Shown one piece after another: positions 6,679 to 13,231 of a stretch of DNA of 13,589 nucleotides (positions are counted from its first letter, which is position 1; every line of letters starts with the position of its first letter). The stretch lies in the NCBI GenBank assembly GCA_036351055.1, contig JAZBOH010000194.1, positions 1 through 13,589 of the forward strand, written 5' to 3'. Under the pieces are notes generated by a model that was given only the letters and a program-made list of their open reading frames with translations, was not told the origin of the DNA and ran no database searches. Position numbers and translations under genes: made by a program. This stretch comes from JABDPF01 sp036351055 (lineage in GTDB: Bacteria > Pseudomonadota > Gammaproteobacteria > Xanthomonadales > SZUA-36).

Positions 6679-9600
6679 ATGACCCGTCGCAAATCAAATA
6701 TTCAACAGCAGAACTACGCCGGAAAGAGCGGTCCAGGCAAAGCTCGGGGAGATACGTCTAAGGGCGGGCGCAGCTGGGACGATCCGAACGGGCTGGGCTG
6801 GCAAGTCTGGCGGCGGGTGCACCCCGGCGGCGTGTTGAGCGGCCCGATGCAAAAGAATGTTTTGCGTTTGCGCAATCGGCACATGATCGGGTGTTCTTCA
6901 CCGGCGGGTATCCTTCTCCGGCGCTGGAAAGGATACCCGTATGCCGCCGCCGGCCTATCCATGCCGCTGTTCAACAGACCCTTTCCCTTCTTCTTGACCG
7001 GCGGTGCGAGGCATACGCCGTCGGCGCCTCCGCGGTTGTTGTCTCGCTCTGTCGATGCGTCTGCAATGGCTCCGCCGCAGGAGTTCAGGAGCGCTCTTCC
7101 CGTTTCTTCGAGCGGCGGTCTGTTGGAGCCCTTTTTAAGGCCTTCCGGGTCGGCGATTCACGATAGCAATTCGTCTGCGATGGCCTTGGCGCGGCTGCAG
7201 TTCAACTCCTCCGCAGGGGGGCAGCGACAGCGGCCGCCATCGTCGCCGCAAGTGCCCCGGCGTTTCTTGACAGCGATATCGGCCGGGGGGCACGCTGAAC
7301 GCCGGCAAGAGACCTTGGTCCCGAATTATAACAAGGGCGTGCAGCACATCTGGCAGGGTCCGGACGATTTTGGTTTGAAGGTGCGACGCCTTGTGCAGGC
7401 CGGGGGAGGGTTAACCGGACCCATTCAGCGGGACAATCTTCACGGGGATACTTTACTGGCGAAAGATGGCAGGAAATTTGTGAAGGCAAATCACGTTCCC
7501 CTTGCAAAAGGTGAAAGAGGCCCTGGCATATCATCCGTTCGATCAGGCTTTTCCGGTGATTTCAGGGGTATTTTGCGTGCGCCAGCCGTAGCAACAGATC
7601 GCTCGCCGGGGGACACGCCACCGGCACCGCCGGTCGTTTCCCGCCGCCAGTTGAAAGGCGGCTCGGGCGCGTCAGCGGGGGCAGCGGCGACGGCCGCTGT
7701 TCAGCCGCACGCGCGCGCGCCGGGCAGCGACCCAGAGGGACACATACAACGCACTTCCGAATCTGGGCAGGCGCATTTAGGGCAGTTGCATCCTTCAGGG
7801 TTAAATCGTGCCGCTGACTCAAGTACAACTGCCGGAAAGGCGGACAAGTACAGGAACAGGTTGCCACAACGTGCTGATGTCCACACCCCGTCGGCGCAGT
7901 TCGCACAGCTTCCTTTTCGCAAAGATATCCCCTTATCGGGTCTCGGTCCGGCCACCACGGAGGTTGGTTTGGCTGCGCCAGGGATCAATGCCGTGGGGCC
8001 GCTGAGCGGGGGTCCGAAAAGCCCGTTGATCTCGCTCGCGCGCGCGCATGGCGGCCGGTTGGCGGCGCGCTCATCCTCCGGGCGCCGGGATTTTCAAATA
8101 TTGCCGTCGGGAAGCCAGGTTCAACAGATAGAGACAGTTGCCCGAGCGGAGCATCCTCCCCACAGCCCATGGATGCCAGGCGCCGAGCACCCACTGGCCA
8201 ATGGTTCTGGCGGAAGCAGGCCACCCATGGCGCCGCCCTCACTGCAGCCCAAAAATTGGCTGGTTTCGCGGCCCAAAGTCATGCCCTTGAAGTCTCCAAG
8301 GGCCGCTGTCAGGATGACCGGGCCCTTGCCCGGAACAGTCCTGAACTCGCGGACGGATGAACCGAAACGGGCCCACAGCCCGACTGCGGATGTGGTTCTG
8401 GAGGCAAACCGGATAAGCGTGGGGCCATCGGGGCGAGTCCATCTGCAACTGGGTCGTCCAATCGGCCGGCCAATGGATCGTCTCATGACTGCTTCGCGTG
8501 ATAACGACCCATGGCGCGGCGCATATTTGGGACGTTTGGCCGATGTGTCGGCAGCAATCATCATTTCTCCACCCGGCCGATTTCACCGCAAACCGCCATC
8601 GCACGTTGCGGGCAGCGCAGGCGAATGGGGGCCTGGCACCGGGCGGACAGCAGACCTGATCTCAGTCAAACCGGCTTATCGTACAGAGGGTGATGTCAGT
8701 ATGCAGCCGTCTGGCGGATTTGGGGTTTTTGAGGGGACTTCCAGCCGACAGATACGCGGCGGCTCGCGGCAGGAATCTGTGCCGTCAGCCCAGGCCGCCC
8801 AGCGAATCCCTTTCAGCCAAGGCGCTGCGTCAATCCAACCCGCGCAGCCGGCCAGCCCTCAGGTCCTTCACCCTCAGATTCTTCAATTGAAGCGGGAACA
8901 GGGACGTGCCCTTCACACACGCGGTCGAGTCGGCGCCGGCCATATGCAGATTTGGCCGCAGGTTGCGGGATTCGCACCTCCTGGGGATCAAACCGCAGGG
9001 GGCCGATCCCGCACCGTTGGACCCAACACACCGAAAGGTCCTTTGATTGGCTCGCCTTCGCGCCGAAGCGCGGATTCGATCCGTACTGAATACGAGAAAA
9101 GTGCTGAAAAACCCACCCCGTGGGCGCCGCGCAGCGGGGTCGGTTTTACTTTCCCCCTGATAGCATGCCGGTTGGCGGAAAGGCCTGCAGAAGCGACCCG
9201 CAGGGGGAGGAGCGAATCAGATTTCCTGACACAGGCACACGGCGGGTACCCGGTGTTTCCGGTTCCCATTCGGGATGCGTCGGCCGGGAGGGACTCCCGG
9301 CCAAACTGGCAAGCAATCGGCCCATTGGCGAGTCTTGCCCAGGTCGGTCAGGCCGCAGCAGACTCATTGCCGATCCTTCGGCTGCAGGGCTCGAGGATTC
9401 AGGGGCCGGACAAAACCGACACCGTGGGGCGAGGTGCTTCGGATGATATGCCCCTTTTGGACCTGAATGGGCCCGGAAACATCAAAAGAGCGGTTTCCCG
9501 GCATGGCAGCTTTTCCGTACCGGTTCAATTGGCCCCGCAGGCATCGGTGGCAACAGGGGGCGAGGGAGCGCCAACAGCACAGGCCATTCGGCCGGTGGAG

Positions 9601-9741
9601 GTCGAAATGGCCGGCGGACAGACAACCGCGGCCCAAAGGCCTGCGGCTCCGGCTGAGTTGGATGAATTGGTTGAGCAGATCTGGTGCAAGTTCAACCGCA
9701 GGCTGACGCTTGAACAGGAGCGCAGGGGGTACAGAAGATGA
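6679..9741 (+). CDS. Giant low-complexity protein of the eCIS cluster, function unknown
   Basis: About 1020 residues rich in Pro, Gly, Ser, Ala, Arg and Gln, with few hydrophobic stretches, so mostly disordered. Ordered-looking parts are a 28-residue segment at about 33-60, its degenerate copy at about 225-252, and the C-terminal helix AELDELVEQIWCKFNRRLTL with EQERRGYRR (992-1020). I chose ATG 6679 (MTRRKSNIQQ) behind GAGGGG. The ATG at 6550 lies in tube 2 and adds residues that only mirror that gene. The frame stays open for 3 kb and the stop overlaps the LysM gene (ATGA), which supports real translation. A hypothetical protein in this position, with a similar charged C-terminal helix, occurs in related clusters as far as I recall. 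The helix may dock on the tube or baseplate, with the long arm acting as a linker or lumen filler; this is inference. Fast-evolving length is expected. Confidence 0.8.
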   Translation: MTRRKSNIQQQNYAGKSGPGKARGDTSKGGRSWDDPNGLGWQVWRRVHPGGVLSGPMQKNVLRLRNRHMIGCSSPAGILLRRWKGYPYAAAGLSMPLFNRPFPFFLTGGARHTPSAPPRLLSRSVDASAMAPPQEFRSALPVSSSGGLLEPFLRPSGSAIHDSNSSAMALARLQFNSSAGGQRQRPPSSPQVPRRFLTAISAGGHAERRQETLVPNYNKGVQHIWQGPDDFGLKVRRLVQAGGGLTGPIQRDNLHGDTLLAKDGRKFVKANHVPLAKGERGPGISSVRSGFSGDFRGILRAPAVATDRSPGDTPPAPPVVSRRQLKGGSGASAGAAATAAVQPHARAPGSDPEGHIQRTSESGQAHLGQLHPSGLNRAADSSTTAGKADKYRNRLPQRADVHTPSAQFAQLPFRKDIPLSGLGPATTEVGLAAPGINAVGPLSGGPKSPLISLARAHGGRLAARSSSGRRDFQILPSGSQVQQIETVARAEHPPHSPWMPGAEHPLANGSGGSRPPMAPPSLQPKNWLVSRPKVMPLKSPRAAVRMTGPLPGTVLNSRTDEPKRAHSPTADVVLEANRISVGPSGRVHLQLGRPIGRPMDRLMTASRDNDPWRGAYLGRLADVSAAIIISPPGRFHRKPPSHVAGSAGEWGPGTGRTADLISVKPAYRTEGDVSMQPSGGFGVFEGTSSRQIRGGSRQESVPSAQAAQRIPFSQGAASIQPAQPASPQVLHPQILQLKREQGRALHTRGRVGAGHMQIWPQVAGFAPPGDQTAGGRSRTVGPNTPKGPLIGSPSRRSADSIRTEYEKSAEKPTPWAPRSGVGFTFPLIACRLAERPAEATRRGRSESDFLTQAHGGYPVFPVPIRDASAGRDSRPNWQAIGPLASLAQVGQAAADSLPILRLQGSRIQGPDKTDTVGRGASDDMPLLDLNGPGNIKRAVSRHGSFSVPVQLAPQASVATGGEGAPTAQAIRPVEVEMAGGQTTAAQRPAAPAELDELVEQIWCKFNRRLTLEQERRGYRR
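6775..6858 (+). repeat. 28-residue degenerate repeat, copy 1
   Basis: Residues 33-60 of the giant protein begin WDDPNGLGWQVWRRV and continue through GG and SGPMQKN. They align without gaps to copy 2 (7351-7434) with 12 of 28 identical positions: W, P, G, V, R, V, G, G, L, G, P, Q. Several other positions are conservative (Leu/Phe, Ser/Thr, Met/Ile, Lys/Arg, Asn/Asp). Confidence 0.65.
7351..7434 (+). repeat. 28-residue degenerate repeat, copy 2
   Basis: Residues 225-252 of the giant protein begin WQGPDDFGLKVRRLV and continue through GG and TGPIQRD. They pair with copy 1 at 6775-6858. The motif W-x2-P-x3-G-x2-V-x-R-x-V-x2-GG-x-L-[ST]-GP-[MI]-Q-[KR]-[ND] recurs while the intervening sequence does not, which suggests selected function. 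Confidence 0.65.
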
Positions 9742-10406
9742 CCTTAGCCAATTTGCAGATCCTGGTCGAAAAAAGGGGGGGGGTGCTCGTTTTCGAACGC
9801 GGCAACGCCATCTCGGCATTGTTCAATCCCAACAAGCTTACGTTCAGTAAGGCCGTCGGTTGGCAGGCACAGAATGCGGCCCAGCGCGACGTGCCCGAGC
9901 TGCAATTCACCAATGCCGAACCCCGGACCTTGAGTGTGGACCTTTTTTTTGACACCTATAACAGCGGCGACGTGCAGAAGAAGGATGTGCGCGATGATAC
10001 CAGCAAGCTGCTGCATTTGTGCACCGTGGAAACGCACGGCGACAAACACCGGCCGCCGGTATGTCGTCTTTCCTGGGGTTCGGTGGGCGTATTTTTCCAG
10101 GGCGTCCTGGAGCGGCTGGAACAGCAGTTCACGCTGTTCATGGAAGACGGCACCCCGGTGCGGGCCATGTCAGGATGCACCTTCAAGGAGTGGCGGACCA
10201 ATTATGAGGACCTCAACCGGCAGGCCACCGAATCCTCGGACGTGGCCAAAATGCGAACCCTGAAGCGGGGAGAAACGCTAAGCAGCATTGCGGCCGAGGA
10301 ATATCGCGATCCAGGGTTGTGGCGCGCGATTGCGGATGAAAACGGCATTGATGATCCTCTGTGCCTATTGCCGGGAACGGTGCTGATGATTCCCAGATTG
10401 GCTTAA
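9738..10406 (+). CDS. LysM-domain tube/baseplate adaptor (Afp7/Pvc7-type)
   Basis: This 222-residue protein has an N-terminal eCIS tube-like domain (about 1-165) with FNPNKLTFSKAVGW, ELQFTNAEPRTLSVDLFFDT, RPPVCRLSWGS and GVLERLEQQFTLFMEDGTPVRA. A C-terminal LysM module follows (about 172-221: RTLKRGETLSSIAAEEYRDP, LWRAIADENGI, LLPGTVLMIPRL). In PVC and Afp this protein joins the tube to the hub and baseplate. LysM normally binds glycan, but within the particle it is thought to act as a structural fold. The start overlaps the preceding stop by ATGA (9738-9741). Codons 11-16 contain A6 then G9 (9769-9783), and T8 occurs at 9943-9950; both are slippage-prone. The GPxCRLSWG-like segment and the NPxxL motif make the family firm. 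Confidence 0.93.
   Translation: MTLANLQILVEKRGGVLVFERGNAISALFNPNKLTFSKAVGWQAQNAAQRDVPELQFTNAEPRTLSVDLFFDTYNSGDVQKKDVRDDTSKLLHLCTVETHGDKHRPPVCRLSWGSVGVFFQGVLERLEQQFTLFMEDGTPVRAMSGCTFKEWRTNYEDLNRQATESSDVAKMRTLKRGETLSSIAAEEYRDPGLWRAIADENGIDDPLCLLPGTVLMIPRLA
9775..9783 (+). repeat. Homopolymer of nine Gs (after A6) near the start of the LysM gene
   Basis: An A6 run (9769-9774) is followed by nine Gs at codons 12-16 (Lys-Arg-Gly-Gly-Val). This is the longest homopolymer I found in the window and lies early in an essential baseplate gene, where a one-base slip would end translation almost at once. It could allow on/off switching or be a sequencing-prone spot. Confidence 0.85.
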
Positions 10407-10410
10407 ACGC

Positions 10411-10539
10411 ATGCAAAACCAAGCAGCGACCAGCGACCCGCCGGAAATGGTGGATTTCGCGCCAGGTCAAACAAGCCTGCCCACACCGCCCCGGCATGAA
10501 GGATGCCGTTTGTGGAGGACCATCAAACAATCCATTTAG
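10411..10539 (+). CDS. Possible small ORF (42 residues) between LysM and hub genes
   Basis: An ATG four bases after the LysM stop opens a 42-codon frame reading MQNQAATSDPPEMVDFAPGQ, then PTPPRHEGCRLW and RTIKQSI. It fills most of the 145-base gap between the LysM and hub genes and ends 12 bases before the hub GTG. No clear ribosome site precedes it and I recognise no family, so it may be non-coding leader. It could be translated by coupling to the upstream stop. Otherwise the gap holds nothing I can name. Confidence 0.25.
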   Translation: MQNQAATSDPPEMVDFAPGQTSLPTPPRHEGCRLWRTIKQSI

Positions 10540-10551
10540 CGGGGGTATGTC

Positions 10552-11619
10552 GTGACGGATCGTCGCAATTTCGATACGCTGGCGCCGGAGTTTCGTATTC
10601 GCATCAACGGCGAAGAATTGCCGCTGGCAGCCAAATCCGACCTTGTCTCGGTAGGGGTGCTGGAAGACGTTGGCGCCATGAGCATGTTCGACTTCAGGCT
10701 GCCTTGCTGGGACACCGCCGAGATGAAGCCCAAGTGGATCGACGAGGATCTGTTCAAAGAGGGCAATGTCGTTGAAATCGAAATGGGATACCGCGATAAC
10801 CTTGAACGGCTTTTTCGCGGTGAGATTACCGGGTTGGAACCCGAATTTCCCAAAGAGGCCCCGCCCATGCTGACCGTGCGCGGTTATGACCGGCGTCACC
10901 GCCTGACGGGAAATTGCAAGACCCGCGCATTTTTAAACATGAAGGACAGCGACATCGCCAGCCAGATTGCCGGTGATTACAGTCTCTCGCCGAAGGTAGA
11001 GGATACCCGGGTTAGTCTGGATTATGTGCTCCAGCACAACCAGACCGACTTTCAGTTTCTGAGCGAAAGAGCTCAACGGATCGGTTTTGAGATGGTGGTC
11101 AGTGATCGAACGCTGCATTTTCGTCCGCGACAAAACGAAGGCAGTTCTGCGGTGACGCTCAATCGCGAGGTTGAGCTGCTCGATTTCAACGCTCGGCTCA
11201 GCACCGTGGGACAGGTTGAAGCAGTGTTCGTGAAAGGGTGGAATGTCAAGGACAAGACGCAGGTGGTGGCGAGGTCAGGCATCGGAGATGAACGGCGAAT
11301 GGGCGGGACGGCCTCGGGGCCTGCGGGCATGCGGGAGGCCTTTCCGGGCTCGGGGCTGACAACCGTTGATCTGCCGGTGCTGAGCCAGGCCGAAGCGGAT
11401 GCGCTTGCCAGAGGGCGCTTCAAGGAACTGGCGCTGAGCTACGTGGAGGGACAGGGCGTTTGCATCGGCCGGCCGGATCTGCGAGCCGGGCGTCTGGTGG
11501 AAGTCCAGGGTCTTGGGCGCCGGTTCAGCGGTATTTATTACGTGACCAGCACCGAGCATTCGTTCAGGCCGGGCTCGGGCTATCGCACGACGTTTGAGTT
11601 CAGGAGGAATGCGACATGA
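10552..11619 (+). CDS. Baseplate hub protein, phage late control gpD / gp27-like
   Basis: The 355-residue product matches the gpD/gp27-like hub found in the N-terminal part of VgrG and Pvc8. Visible segments are APEFRIRINGEELPLAAKSD, GAMSMFDFRLPCWD, GNVVEIEMGYRDNLERLFRG, LTVRGYDRRHRLTG, TDFQFLSERAQRIGFEMVV, LHFRP, VEAVFVKGWN, GRFKELALSYVEGQGVCIG and FSGIYYVTSTEHSF. It forms the trimeric hub on which the tube is built and which carries the spike. The start is GTG at 10552 behind GGGGG; ATG at 10547 is in another frame and stops after two codons. The stop overlaps the spike gene (ATGA). The gene lacks the gp5-like OB fold and needle, which are encoded next door. Confidence 0.92.
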   Translation: MTDRRNFDTLAPEFRIRINGEELPLAAKSDLVSVGVLEDVGAMSMFDFRLPCWDTAEMKPKWIDEDLFKEGNVVEIEMGYRDNLERLFRGEITGLEPEFPKEAPPMLTVRGYDRRHRLTGNCKTRAFLNMKDSDIASQIAGDYSLSPKVEDTRVSLDYVLQHNQTDFQFLSERAQRIGFEMVVSDRTLHFRPRQNEGSSAVTLNREVELLDFNARLSTVGQVEAVFVKGWNVKDKTQVVARSGIGDERRMGGTASGPAGMREAFPGSGLTTVDLPVLSQAEADALARGRFKELALSYVEGQGVCIGRPDLRAGRLVEVQGLGRRFSGIYYVTSTEHSFRPGSGYRTTFEFRRNAT

Positions 11620-12263
11620 CAAATTCCGATGCACTGCGCGCACTTTTTGCACCCCGAGAACGGACCGACCGATTCTACGGCGTGGTGATCGGGGTGGTGA
11701 CAAATAACCAAGACCCTGAAAACATGCACCGGGTCAAGGTGCGATTTCCCTGGCTCAGCGATGACGTGGAGAGCAATTGGGCCCGTGTGGCGGCATCCAT
11801 GGCCGGCGGCGACAGAGGCGCTTATTTCCTTCCGGAAGTCGATGACGAGGTCCTGGTGGCCTTCGAGCATGGGCGGGTCGATCATCCCTATGTTCTGGGG
11901 AGCCTGTGGAACGGGAAGGATGGTGCGCCGGAGTCCAATGCAGACGGTCAAAACAACCACCGCACCATCAAATCACGCAGCGGCCATGTGCTGCGGCTCA
12001 ATGACACATCCGGCAATGAGACGATCGAAATCATCGACAAAAGCGGGAAAAACAGGATCATTGTCGACACCGTGAAGAACAGCATCACCATCGAAGCAGA
12101 TGCGGACATCACGGTCAGATCGTCCATCGGCAAATTGACCCTGCAAGCCAACGGCATCGAGGTCAAATCACAGGCAGGCATCAGCGTTCAGGCGGCCCAG
12201 AGCATCGACCTGAAGGCCAGTGCTCAAGTAACAGTCAAAGGGGCCACTATTCATCTAAATTAG
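11616..12263 (+). CDS. Spike protein, gpV/gp5-type OB fold with beta-helix needle
   Basis: The 215-residue product has an OB-fold domain (about 20-100: RFYGVVIGVVTNNQDPENMH, RVKVRFPWLSDD, WARVAASMAGG, PEVDDEVLVAFEHGRVDHPY, VLGSLWNG). A linker with TIKSRSGHVLRLNDTSGNETIEIID then leads into a repetitive beta-helix needle (about 133-215) with alternating short strands (ITIEADADITVRSS, LTLQANGIEVKSQAGISVQA, IDLKASAQVTVKGATIHLN). This is the trimeric membrane-piercing spike; the tip is finished by the PAAR protein encoded next. There is no lysozyme domain, unlike T4 gp5. The start overlaps the hub stop by ATGA at 11616-11619. The hub/spike split in two genes resembles P2 gpD/gpV; in Afp and PVC one protein carries both parts. 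Confidence 0.95.
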   Translation: MTNSDALRALFAPRERTDRFYGVVIGVVTNNQDPENMHRVKVRFPWLSDDVESNWARVAASMAGGDRGAYFLPEVDDEVLVAFEHGRVDHPYVLGSLWNGKDGAPESNADGQNNHRTIKSRSGHVLRLNDTSGNETIEIIDKSGKNRIIVDTVKNSITIEADADITVRSSIGKLTLQANGIEVKSQAGISVQAAQSIDLKASAQVTVKGATIHLN

Positions 12264-12315
12264 TGAGAAGGCATCCTCTGAACGGAAAAGAGTCAATACT
12301 TTTCAAGGAAGCGCT

Positions 12316-12816
12316 ATGCCAGGTAAACCGGCGGCCAGAGTAACAGACAATGTGGGGCACCCGGCGCCGCCTCTGCTGAGTCCGGGCCCGGGCAGCTCCA
12401 ATGTCTTCATCGGGTCGCTGCCCGCCTGGCGAGGGGTTCCCGGTGCTGTGGCCGGGGCGCTGCAAAGCGCCAAACAGATTTCCGATGCGACCATTAGGGC
12501 CGCCGAGGCCGCCACTGTGGTTGCGGCCGGTACACCCGGGGCTCCCGCAGCCAAGGCCGCGGAAGAGGCCACCAAGGCTGCGGCGGCTGCCCAAATGGGC
12601 AGTATGATTACCAGCATGGCCGGCGGAGCGGACATTCATGCCTGTGCCACGCCTTTGCCGATTCCGCCGCATGGACCCGGCGTGGTGATTGACGGCTCGC
12701 AGACCGTATATGTCAACGGCTTGCAAGCCTGTCGCATGGGCGACACCATTCTGGAGGCGGTGGGGCCTCCCAACAAGGTTGCCAAGGGAGAACCCACGGT
12801 GATGATCGGCGGGTAG
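12316..12816 (+). CDS. PAAR-domain tip protein with Ala-rich insertion
   Basis: The 166-residue product is a PAAR-type spike tip. It starts KPAARVTDNVGHPAPP (RVTD plus His15) and ends DIHACATPLPIPPHGPGVVI and VYVNGLQACRMGDTI, giving His108, Cys110, His119 and Cys139 as candidate zinc ligands. Between the two PAAR halves, residues about 44-104 form an Ala-rich helical stretch (IRAAEAATVV, PAAKAAEEATKAAAAAQMGS) not part of the minimal fold. PAAR sharpens the spike and can carry effectors; no toxin domain is fused here. The gene follows the spike by a 52-base gap, with AAGGAA at 12305-12310 five bases before the ATG. The stop is TAG at 12814-12816. Confidence 0.92.
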   Translation: MPGKPAARVTDNVGHPAPPLLSPGPGSSNVFIGSLPAWRGVPGAVAGALQSAKQISDATIRAAEAATVVAAGTPGAPAAKAAEEATKAAAAAQMGSMITSMAGGADIHACATPLPIPPHGPGVVIDGSQTVYVNGLQACRMGDTILEAVGPPNKVAKGEPTVMIGG

Positions 12817-12832
12817 GAAGGAGACCGGGCGT

Positions 12833-13231
12833 ATGGCGAAATTTCTCGGTGTTGGGTGGGGGTTTCCCATCCAAAAGGATGAAGCCACACAGCGCTTGGC
12901 ATTGGCCGTTCATGAAGAGAGCATCAAACAGGCTATTTGGATCATTCTCTCGACGGCCAAGGGCGAACGGGTCATGCGGCCGGATTTCGGCTGCGGCATC
13001 CATGAACTGGTGTTCGCGCCGAACGATGCCACCACTCGGGGCCTCGCCCGGCATCACGTCAGTGAGGCGCTGCGGGTCTGGGAGCCGCGCATTGAAGTGC
13101 TGGATGTCACCGTGAAGGTTGCCGGCGCCCAGGGGGAAGCGCTGCACATCGGCATCGAATACCGCGTGCGAACGACAGATAACCGGTTCAATCTGGTATA
13201 TCCATTTTACCTGCAAAGAGGCCACCTGTAA
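12833..13231 (+). CDS. gp25-like baseplate wedge protein (Afp9/Pvc9-type)
   Basis: The 132-residue product is a GPW/gp25 family protein: GVGWGFPIQKDE, EESIKQAIWIILSTAKGERV, MRPDFGCGIHELVF (the family's RPDFG signature), then VSEALRVWEPRIEVLDVTVK with the EPR motif at 84-86, and NRFNLVYPFYLQRG at the end. gp25 proteins sit at the top of the baseplate and share the sheath handshake fold, so they are thought to start sheath assembly. GGAAGGAGA (12816-12824) precedes the ATG by eight bases. The stop TAA overlaps the ATG of the next gene by one base at 13231. Confidence 0.95.
   Translation: MAKFLGVGWGFPIQKDEATQRLALAVHEESIKQAIWIILSTAKGERVMRPDFGCGIHELVFAPNDATTRGLARHHVSEALRVWEPRIEVLDVTVKVAGAQGEALHIGIEYRVRTTDNRFNLVYPFYLQRGHL

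Noticed and set aside
6891..7166. Alternative + frame within the giant gene, considered as evidence of a frameshift
   Set aside because: The main frame stays open on both sides with GC-rich third positions here, and the repeat motif continues in the same frame afterwards at 7351.
6679..9741. Giant low-complexity protein as the tape measure
   Set aside because: Tape measure proteins are long alpha-helical chains; this one is Pro/Gly-rich with little helix and sits in a different place in the gene order.
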